64,000 nucleotides of DNA from positions 3,100,001 to 3,164,000 of the forward strand of contig NC_079492.1 in the NCBI RefSeq assembly GCF_020520425.1, read 5' to 3'. The stretch comes from Spinacia oleracea. Lineage: Eukaryota > Streptophyta > Magnoliopsida > Caryophyllales > Amaranthaceae. This document shows positions 12,263-24,653 of the stretch, one piece after another. The notes under the pieces were generated by a model that saw only the letters and a list, made by a program, of their open reading frames with translations, was not told the origin of the DNA and ran no database searches. Numbering within the stretch: the stretch's first letter is position 1; each line of letters opens with the position of its first letter. The translations under genes and the position numbers were made by a program.

Positions 12263-12295
12263 TGAAGGAAATATGTCCTTCACCCAAGTTGCATT
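12263..12295 (+). repeat. 3' LTR of element 3, piece 1 of 3
   Basis: First 33 bp of the 3' LTR (begins TGAAGGAAATATGTCC), cut at 12295 by element 4. The sequence resumes at 22336: relative to the family consensus the join falls just after TTGCATT, and GGTTCAG then aligns in both. Pieces 2 and 3 are at 22336-22601 and 23945-24653. Confidence 0.85.
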
Positions 12296-13659
12296 TGTTA
12301 GGTTATGATACATATGACAATTCATAAATCATGCGGAAAAAACCATTAAGCCAGGAATACATATTATTTACACATAATCATATAGCATAATTTAGATGCA
12401 TACTCTTTGTAGCGTGCCTTCCCTAGCTGCGCCCGAACCGAACAAGAACAAGTCTTTAGGACTCCAAGTGTCTTCCCTCCGTAGATAGTCCACAGCACGT
12501 CCGGATCCGCCTTAAGATTGACCAACTAGAATCGCCCTTAAGGTACTATTATTTTCGGCTAAATGGGCAAGAGTTATGGCTGATTTTTCTGCTTAAAAAT
12601 CCTAGTTTTAAATACTTGAAAACTTATATATAAATAATGACTCCTAGGCCCTTATTTATAGAGGTATGGAAAAGGAATTGTAATCCTACTAGGATGTGGA
12701 TTTGTTAATTAGAACTTTATTAGGACTCTAAATAACAAAGCAATTCTAATAAGATTAGGATTTTAATCTTCGCACGAATCCCAATAGAATTAGGATTTCC
12801 GGCATACGCATTGCACAAGCCGTGCACCCGCGCAGGCCTTGCGGCCCACGACAAGCGCACAACCCATGTGCGGTGCTGCGTGCGCGCGCGCGCCCTTGGC
12901 TGGGCCTGGCCTTGCGCTGGGCCTGGTCGAGGCGTGCGTTGCGTGCGGCTCGCTGGGCGATGGCCTGGCTTCGTGCTGGGCCTTCGTCTAGCGGGCCTCG
13001 TCCGATGCTAATTCGTACGATACGCTTCCGATTAAATTCCCGATTCCGGAATTCATTTCCGATACGAACAACATTTAATATTTCCGATTCCGGAATTAAT
13101 TTCCGTTTCGAACAAATATTTAATATTTCCGTTTCCGGAATTATTTTCCGATTCCGATAATATTTCCGTTTCTGACAATATTTCCGTTTCCGGCAATATT
13201 TCCGATTCCGGCAATATTTCCATTTCCGATAATATTTTCCGATACGTACCATGTTTCCGTTTCCGGCAACATCTACGACTTGGATAATATTTGTATTTCC
13301 GATACGATCCATATTTCCGTTTCCGGCAATATCATCGTTTCCGGAGTATTCATTTCTTGCCTGTGACGATCTCAGCTCCCACTGAAACCAAGATCCGTCG
13401 ATTCCGAATATCCATAGATGGAGTATTTAATGCCATTAAATACTTGATCCGTTTACGTACTATTTGTGTGACCCTACGGGTTCAGTCAAGAGTAAGCTGT
13501 GGATTAATATCATTAATTCCACTTGAACTGAAGCGGCCTCTAGCTAGGCATTCAGCTCACTTGATCTCACTGAATTATTAACTTGTTAATTAATACTGAA
13601 CCGCATTTATTAGACTTAACATAGAATGCATACTTGGACCAAGGGCATTATTTCCTTCA
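12296..13659 (-). repeat. 3' LTR of element 4
   Basis: Full-length 1364 bp LTR with the same termini and internal layout as the LTR at 3322-4685: TATA-like box at 12653-12660, GC-rich stretch about 12810-13000, TTCCG tandem array about 13030-13350. Confidence 0.93.
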
Positions 13660-14524
13660 GTCTCCCACTTGTCCTTAGGGACAAGTGTGCATTTCCTAAT
13701 TCCTTTGTCGCTCGATGCTTGCTCTTGAACATAAGGTATGAGTTGTCATCCTTATTATGTCCAGAGGTGTTTCTCGGTTTCAGAGTTCAACTGATCAAAT
13801 AGACAGATAATCATAGCCTATGATTCATCCGAGCACGGCCATGCATTTCACAGTTTCTAGCTCTCCGAGTGGCCTTGTACAACTTTTAAGCATCTCATCC
13901 CGATTTATGGGAGGACAATCCCAATCTTACGATCTTGAGATTAGACTTCGTTTGATAGGTGATTACCTGAGCGTTGCCTTTATAGCCTCCTTTTACGGTG
14001 CGACGGTTGGTCAACGTCAAAGCAACCAGTTCTCAAACAAGTAATCTCAAATCACTCAGGTATTGAGGATTTAGTGTCTAATAATTTTAATGAAATTTAC
14101 TTATGACAGATTTTCATCTCTTACAGTAAAGTTTCATAGGTCTTGTCCGATACTAGTCTTCCCAAAGTAAGTATCTATGCAAATGATTATGACATTGCCA
14201 TGTCCACATAGTTCAAGAAACAGAACTACTAGTCATCTTGCATTCTAATCGTCTAACGTTTTCTATGCGTCCAATTTTATAGAAAACTCCAACTAGGGAC
14301 CATTTTCAACCTTTGACATTCAAGTTCACTTGATAGACATTTCTTAGTCACAGGACTGGTCCTGACAGTCTATCTTGAATATATCGTCAAATTGAAGGGA
14401 CTCATCATTTAATAAACCACAAATTAAATGGAAGAATGAATTCTCTTCATTTATTGTGAATGATTAACCAATAATGTTTTACAAAGATTTAAACTCTAAA
14501 ACTTTAAAACATTAAACAGAGACA
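13660..14524 (-). other. 3' untranslated region and polypurine tract of element 4
   Basis: In element orientation this follows the pol stop and ends in AAGTGGGAGAC next to the 3' LTR (complement of 13660-13671). Homologous to the 3' region of element 3. I see no coding sequence. Confidence 0.75.
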
Positions 14525-17500
14525 TCAAAGCCATTCTCCAATATGCTTGATTCCCATAGCTGCAGTGTGCGAGTTGTGCTTCGCCTGCGGCAGAGGTTTA
14601 GTCAATGGATCTGATATGTTGTCATCAGTTCCAATTTTGCTTATCTCGACTTCTTTTCTTTCAACGAACTCTCGTAGAAGGTGAAATCTACAAAGTACAT
14701 GCTTGACTCTCTGGTGGTGTCTAGGCTCCTTTGCCTGTGCAATAGCTCCGTTATTATCACAATACAGGGCAATTGGTCCTTTAATGGAAGGGACTACACC
14801 AAGTTCACCTATGAACTTCCTTAGCCATATAGCTTCCTTTGCTGCTTCATGTGCAGCAATATACTCCGCTTCAGTTGTAGAATTCGCAATGGTGCTTTGC
14901 TTAACACTTTTCCAGCTTACTGCTCCTCCGTTGAGGCAGAAGACAAACCCAGACTGTGATCTGAAATCATCTTTGTCGGTTTGGAAACTTGCGTCCGTAT
15001 AGCCTTTAACAATTAATTCATCATCTCCACCATAGACCAAGAAGTCATCTTTGTGCCTTTTCAGGTACTTCAGAATGTTCTTGGCAGCAGTCCAATGCGC
15101 CTCTCCTGGGTCTGACTGGTATCTGCTCGTAGCACTGAGTGCATACGCAACATCCGGGCGTGTACATATCATAGCATACATTATTGAACCAATCAATGAT
15201 GCATATGGAATCCCATTCATTCGTCTACGCTCATCAAGTGTTTTTGGGCACTGAGTCTTGCTTAGAGTCATTCCATGAGACATGGGTAGGTAGCCTCGCT
15301 TGGAGTCCGCCATCTTGAACCTATCAAGCACCTTATTGATATAAGTGCTTTGACTAAGTCCAATCATCCTTTTAGATCTATCTCTGTAAATCTTGATGCC
15401 CAATATGTATTGTGCTTCTCCTAGATCCTTCATCGAAAAACATTTCCCAAGCCAAATCTTGACAGAGTTCAACATAGGAATGTCATTTCCGATAAGTAAT
15501 ATGTCGTCGACATATAATACTAGGAAAGCAATTTTGCTCCCACTGACCTTCTTGTATACACAAGATTCGTCTGCGTTCTTGATGAAACCAAAGTCACTGA
15601 CTGCTTCATCAAAACGTATATTCCAGCTCCTGGATGCCTGCTTCAATCCGTAGATTGACTTCTTTAGCTTGCATACCTTTTCAGCATTCTTTGGATCCTC
15701 AAAACCTTCAGGCTGTGTCATAAACACAGTTTCTGTTAAAACGCCGTTTAAGAAAGCAGTTTTGACATCCATCTGCCATATTTCGTAATCGTAATATGCA
15801 GCGATTGCTAACATTATCCGAATAAACTTTAGCATTGCAACTGGTGAAAAGATTTCATCGTAATCCACACCGTGGACTTGCCTGTAACCTTTTGCTACCA
15901 ATCTAGCTTTGAAAACTTCAAGTTTCCCATCCTTGTCCTTTTTCAGTTTGAAAACCCATTTGCTTCCAATGGCTTGGTAGCCATCTGGCAAATCGACCAA
16001 ATCCCATACTTGGTTTTCAGACATGGAGTCTAATTCAGATTGCATGGCTTCTTGCCACTGCTTGGAGCTAGGGCTCGTCATAGCTTGTTTGTAAGTCGCA
16101 GGTTCATCACTTTCAAGTAATAGAACGTCATAGCTCTCGTTCGTCAAAATACCTAAGTACCTTTCCGGTTGAGATCTATATCTTTGCGATCTACGCGGGG
16201 TAACATTTCTAGATTGACCATGATTCTCACCAGATTCTTCTAAAGATCTCTGAGTTTCATCCTGAATGTCATCTTGAGCAGTCTCTAGAGTTTGTTGTTC
16301 GACTCGAATTTCTTCGAGGTCTACTTTTCTCCCACTTGTCATTTTGGAAATGTGATCTTTCTCCAAAAAGACACCATCTCGAGCAACAAATACCTTGTTC
16401 TCAGATGTATTGTAGAAGTAATACCCCTTTGTTTCCTTTGGATAGCCCACAAGGATACATTTGTCAGATTTTGGATGAAGTTTGTCTGAAATTAATCGTT
16501 TGACGTATACTTCACATCCCCAAATCTTAAGAAAAGACACATTTGGAGGCTTTCCAAACCATAACTCGTATGGAGTCTTTTCGACAGCTTTAGACGGAGC
16601 TCTATTTATAGTGAGTGCAGCTGTATTTAGTGCATGTCCCCAAAATTCTAATGGAAGTTCGGCCTGACCCATCATTGACCTGACCATGTCTAGCAAGGTT
16701 CTGTTCCTCCGTTCCGACACACCGTTCCATTGTGGTGTTCCAGGAGGAGTCATCTGATAGAATTCCACATTCTTTCAGATGGTCATCAAATTCATAGCTC
16801 AGATATTCACCGCCTCTATCAGACCGCAGTGCCTTTATCTTCTTGCCTAATTGATTCTCTACTTCATTCTGAAATTCCTTGAATTTGTCAAAGGATTCAG
16901 ACTTATGCTTCATTAGGTAGACATAACCATACCTACTGAAGTCATCAGTGAAAGTGATAAAGTAGCTGAAACCACCTCTAGCATTTGTACTCATTGGTCC
17001 ACATACATCTGTATGGATTAAACCCAATAGTTCTTTTGCTCTTTCTCCAACTTTAGAGAAAGGTTGCTTTGTCATTTTGCCAAGTAAACATGATTCGCAT
17101 TTACCATAATCCTCTAAGTCAAATGGTTCTAGAATTCCTTCATTTTGAAGTCTTTCTAGGCGTTTCAAGTTTATATGGCCTAATCGACAATGCCACAGAT
17201 AGGTAAGATCTGAATCATTCTTTTTGGCCTTTTTGGTATTTATGTTATATACTTGTTTGTCGTGATCTAATAAATAAAGTCCATTGACTAATCTAGCAGA
17301 TCCATAAAACATCTCTTTAAAATAAAACGAACAACTATTGTCTTTTATTAAAAAGGAAAATCCCTTAGTATCTAAGCAAGAAACTGAAATGATGTTTTTA
17401 GTAAGACTTGGAACATGGAAACATTCTTCCAGTTCCAAAACTAGCCCGGAGGGCAACGACAAAAAGTAAGTTCCTACATCTAATGTAGCAATCCGTGCTC

Positions 17501-18488
17501 CATTTCCCACTCGTAGGTCGACTTCACCCTTGCTTAACTTTCTACTTCTTCTTAGTCCCTGTGGATTGGAACATAAGTGTGAGCCACAACCTGTATCTAA
17601 TACCCAAGAAGTTGAATTAGCAAGTATACAGTCTATAACGAAAATACCTGAAGATGGAACGACTGTTCCGTTCTTCTGATCTTCCTTTAGCTTCAAGCAA
17701 TCTCTCTTCCAATGCCCCTTCTTCTTGCAGTAGAAGCATTTGGATTCAGAAGTGGGTTGACTGACCTTCCTCTTTACAGATTTGGCGCCAGTTTGCTTAG
17801 TTGGGCTGGCCTTGTCGCCACCTTTCTTAGCATTCCTCTTCTTTCCAGATTTCTTGAACTTGCCCCCACGCACCATAAGCACATCCTGCTTATCACTTTT
17901 GAGCGTCTTTTCAGCGGTCTTCAGCATACCGTGAAGCTCAGTGAGCGTTTTGTCCAGACTATTCATACTGTAGTTCAGTTTGAACTGATCATACCCGCTA
18001 TGAAGAGAATGGAGGATGGTGTCTATAGCCATTTCTTGAGAAAATTGCTGATCCAGCCGACTCATATTCTCAATGATTCCAATCATTTTGAGAACATGTG
18101 GACTTACGGGCTCGCCTTTCTTAAGCTTGGTCTCAAGAATTTGCCTATGAGTCTCGAATCTTTCGACTCGAGCCAGATCTTGGAACATGTTCTTCAACTC
18201 ACTGATGATTGTGAAAGCATCTGAGTTGATGAACGTTTTCTGCAGATCCGCACTCATGGTGCCGAGCATTAGACATTTCACATCCTTGTTGGCATCAATC
18301 CAACCATTGAGGGCTGTCTGAGTGACCCCGTCGCCTGCGGCTTCGGGCATCGCCTCATCTAGGACATACTCCTTTTCTTCCTGCATAAGAACTATTTGCA
18401 AGTTCCTTTGTCAGTCAAGGAAGTTTTTCCCGTTCAACTTCTCCTTTTCGAGAATTGATCGAATGTTGAATGAATTGTTGTTTGCCAT
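14525..18488 (-). pseudogene. Copia gag-pol polyprotein of element 4 (one nonsense, one frameshift)
   Basis: Single-gene copia polyprotein of about 1320 residues in the order gag, protease, integrase, reverse transcriptase, RNase H. Gag starts at 18488; the zinc knuckle is CFYCKKKGHWKRDC (about 17720-17760), the protease active site WVLDTGCGSHLC (about 17570-17610), the integrase zinc finger LWHCRLGHIN...CESC (about 17090-17200), catalytic D in HTDVCGP and RSDRGGEY, then E in VSERRNRTLLD after the frameshift. RT has YVDDILLIGND (about 15500); RNase H has TDASF, TEAEYIA and CDNNGAI; the stop follows KHIGEWL at 14525. Lesions: TGG to TGA in gag (about 18411, element 1 keeps TGG), and an apparent 2 bp loss near 16750 that puts the 3' 747 codons in another frame between the second and third integrase catalytic residues. 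Domain order is copia; the Tork/Angela side of the family is a guess. Confidence 0.92.
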
Positions 18489-21267
18489 ATTAAAAACTAC
18501 AATTGAAAAGAATAAACAAATAAAAAACCATTCACAGTTTCTCTTAATAAACTTAAATTCTAGCATACATGCATAATTCAATGTTTATTAAGCATTTTAT
18601 TCAAGTTATGTGTTCCAGCAGGTGTGAATAAAATGATTCCAAGATCCTAAAATCATTGAAGAACTAAGCACAGTTTGTCGACTTAATCCTAAAACATCTT
18701 AGGTAAGCAAAAGCCTTTTGCTAATAGTCTAGAAACTATTCTTGGTTGATAGGTACGTCTAAGAACTTATTAGGTAAACCTATCGATTTTGCCCCGACAT
18801 AAAAGGACTCCTTACTTATATCGTTGAGTTTCACCAAAACTAACATGTACTCACAATTATTTGTGTACCTTGCCCCTTTAGGACCAATAAGTAACACCTC
18901 GCTGAGCGAAAACTATTACTAGATTGATGTAAAGGATATCCAAGCAAGTGTATATTTTGGCATGGCACCTTTTAACTCAATTTTTAAGTTTGGAACTTAA
19001 GGCTCTTACTATGTTGGTTAGATTTTAAGTGAACTAAAATCCTTAATCATGCAACATAATCAAGCCACAATCTTATGCATAATTAAGACATATTTAAAGC
19101 AATAAATAACTTAAAGCATGCATAAGATAAATGTGATCTAGTATGGCCCGACTTCATCTTGAAGCTTTGACTTCAAAGTCCGTCTTGAAAATCTCCGTGG
19201 GAGGCACCATTTTCTTCAAATAGGATAAGCTATAATTAAAACTAATTACAACTATTTGATGGTACGCAGACCATATTTGAATTTGAAAAACAACTTTGGT
19301 ACTTTAGACCAATTACATTCAAATTAATGGTACGCAGACCATATTTTCTATCCTATTTGGGCCATACTAGTCACTTCATAACCTGCAAAACAGTACATAT
19401 ATAATATATACCATTCACCCATTCATTATCATGAATGGCCCACATAGCTGGTTAGTTAAAACACATTATGCATCACGTAAACATTTGCAGCAATTAATCA
19501 AGGGCACCAATAATCTACCAATTATTCAGTCCTTATTAATTCTAATCAAGTTGTTTTAACCTTAAGGATTTGTAGACCTAATCAAGAGTTTATGACTAAA
19601 AGGGCTCCCACTTAAACCAATAAATTCATATGCTTTACTAATTTTAAACATAAAAATGTATTTCTAGTCTAACCGGAAACATACAAATTTAATTAAAATT
19701 TAAAGCTCATATAAATTTATAATTGAATCCAAAAAGTTTAATTTAATTTCAGTCGTATTTAAATTAATTCATGATTTTAATTTTAGTAAAATAATTAGAA
19801 TAAATAAAATTTATTATAATTACAATATTCAAAATTAAAATCCAAGAAAATAATTTAAATTATTAATTTTAAAATTAATTAAAATTACGTAAACTGAAAA
19901 TTTCAAATTAAACATTCAAAACGATCTAATCGCAACGCAAACACCCTACGCATCGCACGCCCATGGGCCACACGCACACAACCATCGCTGGCCATGTGCG
20001 CGCAGCCCATGCGCTCGTCGCATAGCTGTTGCATCTTCCCATCGCAATCCATCGCACAAGTGGTGCTCGCTGCGCGCGCTCCAGCGCTCGACGCACGCGA
20101 GCCATCGCTCCCTGTGCGCGCTCGCCAGCGCTTGCTGCGCGCGCTCCAGCGCTTGATGCACGCGAGCCATCGCTCGCTGTGCGCGAGCAATTGCGCGCGA
20201 TCAACGCTGGGCGCAGCGCTCGTGGCACGCGAGCTTGCGCTCGCTGCGCGCGAGGCTGCGCCCGCTTGCGCGAGGCAGTGCGCGTTGTGGCGCAGCTCGC
20301 TTGCTGCCCACACGCGACTGCCATGCCTTGCCTTCGCCCATGCCCATTCATCCATAGCTCGTGGCCCACGACACAAGGCAGGGCTGCTGCCTTGTGCTCG
20401 TGCACCATGCCCCTGCTCATTGCATTCGTGCCGCACGGGCGACGAGCTCCCTTGCTCGTCGTCGCATGCCCGCACTATACAACACCCCTTAAGGGTAACA
20501 CGAAGCGTCCATTGATTTGTGCGTGCAAGTTATATGAACGAATCGCATAAAAATTTAAAATTTATATTTAAAATTAATGACAAATTAATAAATTAATATT
20601 AATTTCACAATTTTAGGGCGAAAAATCGAAAATTTATTATTCAATTGATTTCCGATTATCATGGATTCAAGCCTAGGTCATAAAAATTTAAAATTTAACA
20701 TAAATTTACAATTTTTATGGTGGTTTTTAATCATAGGTTTCTAATTAAATTATAATTAATTATGAAAATCAAATTAATTCTAAATTATTCTAATTTTCAA
20801 CAAATTAATCATAATTACAAATTAGATTGCATAATTAACAAGGCTAGGCATTCAAACTTGTTAAACATATACAGTAGGTCAATCAAAAATTCAAGATTTA
20901 TCAACAAGAATCGCAAATATTTAATTTAACATCTTAAATTTACGAAATTTTGCATTCGAAAAACTAAAACCTCCGAAAAGTCATAGTTAGGCTTCGAATT
21001 TGAGAATTCTGGGTTCGGCAGAAAAATAGTTTTTTGTCAAAATTTTAGAATGCCTTTTACATGCGGAATTGACACAAAAATCACTCGATTTGGAAGAGTA
21101 ACGAAGAAACTGCCGAAAAACTGCGTACGTATAATTAAATAAACGCAATTTGCAATTAATTAACAATTACGAAAATTAATCACCCCTTTAATTCTTGCAA
21201 ATTTGTAATATTTAACCATGTTCATGCAATTTAGATTATGAAAATAATAAGAGGCTCGTGATACCAC
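18489..21267 (-). other. Long 5' leader of element 4 with GC-rich block and PBS
   Basis: Nearly identical to the leader of element 1. The GC-rich block is at about 19925-20530, and TGGTATCACGAGCC lies on the minus strand at about 21253-21266, adjoining the LTR. Within the block the two copies differ mainly by small gains and losses of GC repeat units, while the AT-rich flanks differ by scattered single bases. Confidence 0.8.
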
Positions 21268-22335
21268 TGTTAGGTTATGATACATATGACAATTCATAAA
21301 TCATGCGGAAAAAACCATTAAGCCAGGAATACATATTATTTACACATAATCATATAGCATAATTTAGATGCATACTCTTTGTAGCGTGCCTTCCCTAGCT
21401 GCGCCCGAACCGAACAAGAACAAGTCTTTAGGACTCCAAGTGTCGTCCCTCCGTAGATAGTCCACAGCACGTCCGGATCCGCCTTAAGATTGACCAACTA
21501 GAATCGCCCTTAAGGTACTATTATTTTCGGCTAAATGGGCAAGAGTTATGGCTGATTTTTCTGCTTAAAAATCCTAGTTTTGAATACTTGAAAACTTATA
21601 TATAAATAATGACCCCTAGGCCCTTATTTATAGAGGTATGGAAAAGGAATTGTAATCCTACTAGGATGTGGATTTGTTAATTAGAACTTTATTAGGACTC
21701 TAAATAACAAAGCAATTCTAATAAGATTAGGATTTTAATCTTCGCACGAATCCCAATAGAATTAGGATTTCCGGCATACGCATCGCACAAGCCGTGCACC
21801 CGCGCAGGCCTTGCGGCCCACGACAAGCGCACAACCCATGTGCGGTGCTGCGTGCGCGCGCGCGCCCTTGGCTGGGCCTGGCCTTGCGCTGGGCCTGGTC
21901 GAGGCGTGCGTTGCGTGTGGCTCGCTGGGCGATGGCCTGGCTTCGTGCTGGGCCTTCGTCTAGCGGGCCTCGTCCGATGCTAATTCGTACGATACGCTTC
22001 CGATTAAATTCCCGATTCCGGAATTCATTTCCGATACGAACAACATTTAATATTCCCGATTCCGGAATTAATTTCCGTTTCGAACAAATATTTAATATTT
22101 CCGTTTCCGGAATTATTTCCCGATTCCGATAATATTTCCGTTTCTGACAATATTTCCGTTTCCGGCAATATTTCCGATTCCGGCAATATTTCCATTTCCG
22201 ATAATATTTTCCGATACGTACCATGTTTCCGTTTCCGGCAACATCTACGACTTGGATAATATTTGTATTTCCGATACGATCCATATTTCCGTTTCCGGCA
22301 ATATCATCGTTTCCGGAGTATTCATTTCTTGCCTA
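21268..22335 (-). repeat. 5' LTR of element 4, outer 297 bp deleted
   Basis: Matches 12296-13362 of the 3' LTR almost base for base, then stops at TTTCTTGCCT (22335) and continues as the LTR of element 3. The missing part is the U3 terminus with the TGAAGG end, so the element lacks the outer end of its promoter region. TATA-like box retained at 21625-21632. Confidence 0.9.
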
Positions 22336-22601
22336 ATACCAAGGTTCAGAATAATTGCGAACAATTATTCAGTAAGATTAAGTGATCGGAACAGCTAGCC
22401 GGAGAAATGCTTCCGATCAGTGAGTTCTAATCTATATTAGGCTCACAACTTACTCTTGACTGAACCTATAAGGTCACACCAATGACATGTAACAGATCAC
22501 CGGATTAAATGAATCGGAAAATTAGTTTGGAAAAACGTATTATACGATACGACCTTGCACCGGAATCGTATATCGTATCGCGAATATTCGTAAGCTGGGC
22601 G
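22336..22601 (+). repeat. 3' LTR of element 3, piece 2 of 3
   Basis: Diverged plus-oriented LTR sequence. Its GGTTCAG...ATTATTCAGT and CTTACTCTTGACTGAACC segments align with positions about 60-200 of the solo LTR beside it. It continues the 12263-12295 piece on the left and piece 3 (23945-24653) on the right. Confidence 0.8.
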
Positions 22602-23944
22602 TGAAGGAAATAATGCCCTTGGTCCAAGTATGCATTCTATGTTAAGTCTAATAAATGCGGTTCAGTATTAATTAACAAGTTAATAATTCAGTGAGATCAA
22701 GTGAGCTGAATGCCTAGCTAGAGGCCGCTTCAGTTCAAGTGGAATTAATGATATTAATCCACAGCTTACTCTTGACTGAACCCGTAGGGTCACACAAATA
22801 GTACGTAAACGGATCAAGTATTTAATGGCATTAAATACTCCATCTATGAATATTCGGAACCGACGGATCTTGGTTTCAGTGGGAGCTAAGATCGTCACAG
22901 GCAAGAAATGAATACTCCGGAAACGATGATATTGCCGGAAACGGAAATATGGATCGTATCGGAAATATGAATATTATCCAAATCGTAGATGTTGCCGGAA
23001 ACGGAAACATGGTACGTATCGGAAAATATTATTGGAAATGGAAATATTACCAGAATCGGAAATATTGCCGGAAACGGAAATATTGTCGGAATCGGAAATA
23101 TTACCGGAATCGGAAAATAATTCCGGAAACGGAAATATTAAATATTTGTTCGAAACGGAAATTAATTCCGGAATCGGAAATATTAAATATTGTTCGTAAT
23201 CGGAAATAGATTCCGGAAATGGAAATTTAATCGGAAGCGTATCGTACGAATTAGCATCGGACGAGGCCTGCCGGACGAAGGCCCAGCACGAAGCCGGGCC
23301 ATCGCCCAGCAAGCACGCACGCCACAAGCCCAGCGCGCACCAAGGCCACGGATGCGTGGGCCGCGCTGCATGGGCTGCTGCTCGCATGCGCATGGGCAGC
23401 CCTTGTGGCTGCCGTGTGTGTGTGTGAGTTTGTGCTCATGCGTGATTCCTAAAACTGCAAGAGTTAGTGTGCGATTAAAATTCCTAATTAGATAAATTAA
23501 TTAAAATAGAATTCATGTAGGATTCTAATTTCAATTAATTCGTATCCTACTAGGATTGCGATTCCTTTTCCATAACTCTATAAATAAAGGCCTAGGGGTC
23601 ATTATTTACACACAAGTTTCAAAGTATTCAAAAGTGAGTTTTTGAGAGAAAATTAAAACACACATCTTGCTCATAAAGTGCCGAAATTTTCTAGTACCTT
23701 AAGGGCGATTCTAGTTGGTCAATCTTAAGGCGGATCCGGACGTGCTGTGGACTATCTACGGAGGGACGACACTTGGAGTCCTAAAGACTTGTTCTTGTTC
23801 GGTTCGGGCGCAGCTAGGGAGGGCACGCAACAAAGAGTATGCATCTAAATTATGCTATATGATTATGTGTAAATAATATGTTGTCCTGGGTTAATGGTTG
23901 TTTCCGCATGATCTATGTAATGTCATATGTATCATAACCTAACA
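22602..23944 (+). mobile_element. Solo LTR of the copia family, flanked by a perfect 5 bp TSD
   Basis: Complete 1343 bp LTR beginning TGAAGGAAATAATGCCC and ending CCTAACA, with GGGCG directly on both sides (22597-22601 and 23945-23949). No internal sequence is attached, so it is a product of LTR-LTR recombination. It has a good TATA box (TATAAATA, 23579-23586), with transcription start expected about 30 bp downstream. Its GT-rich tract (about 23414-23430) links it to the LTR of element 2. Confidence 0.95.
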
Positions 23945-24653
23945 GGGCGAAACGAATAATCGTATCGTACGACGGTGATTCGTCGTGTACGATACGATAA
24001 ATAATAGCCGTAAGGCGTTCGTCATGAATACGAGCCGCATCAGAGCTGCCGGCCCGTCGAGCAAAGCGCACATGCGCGCACGGCCCAACGAGCTAGCGAG
24101 CTCGCGACGCAGCAAGCAAGCCAGCCCGCGTAGCCGTGACAGCGCGCACAAGGCACAACAACACAGCAGCGAGCAAAGAAAAGGCCCACGGCCCATGCTG
24201 CTCGGCTGCGCTGTGGGTTTCGGCCTGCGGTGTGTGCTGTGCGCATGGGTTGTGCGTGCGTGTGTGGTGTGTGGCCGGTCAAGGCCTTTGGTCTTGGCCG
24301 GTTACACTTAATATAACATTAGGTTATATTTTTCCACATACAATCAGTTTTTCCAGTAACCTAAACCTAATTCTAAATTACGTAGTTCAGTTTTGCTCTC
24401 TACTCAAAACTGTTCATCCCGAAAAGCAAACTCTCTTGTACGTTATCTAACCTATAATAATCAAGACGGACCTGAATGTGTTGGTGAACCAAATAGAGGA
24501 ACGACAATTGGAGTTCTTTGTTCGTGTTCGTTGATACTATACTCGGGAAAACACGCTTCAAATGTAAGTATGCTTAATCTGTGCTTTATACATGTTTCCT
24601 GGCTTTGGGGATGTTCCGCACATGTTATGTATGTTTAACTGTATTCCCCTACA
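23945..24653 (+). repeat. 3' LTR of element 3, piece 3 of 3
   Basis: Right part of the diverged LTR, with a GC-rich stretch (about 24030-24290) like the other family members, ending CCCTACA at 24653 (family end CCTAACA). No primer binding site follows. LINE coding sequence begins at once, so this is the right border of element 3 and the LINE is its insertion target. Confidence 0.75.

Larger units (their letters stand above)
12296..22335 (-). mobile_element. Ty1/copia retrotransposon, element 4 (nearly complete)
   Basis: Minus-strand element of 10.0 kb: 5' LTR 22335-21268 (truncated), PBS, 2.8 kb leader, one gag-pol gene (18488-14525), polypurine tract and 3' LTR (13659-12296). The two LTRs are nearly identical where they overlap (for example one base differs near 12470/21443), so insertion was recent. 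It is nested in the 3' LTR of element 3. The left target flank is GCATT (12291-12295). The right flank is lost with the outer 297 bp of the 5' LTR. Autonomy is lost through one nonsense and one frameshift mutation. Confidence 0.93.

Noticed and set aside
24393..24638. Small reading frame at the right end of the element 3 LTR
   Set aside because: Lies wholly within LTR sequence and has no recognisable similarity.
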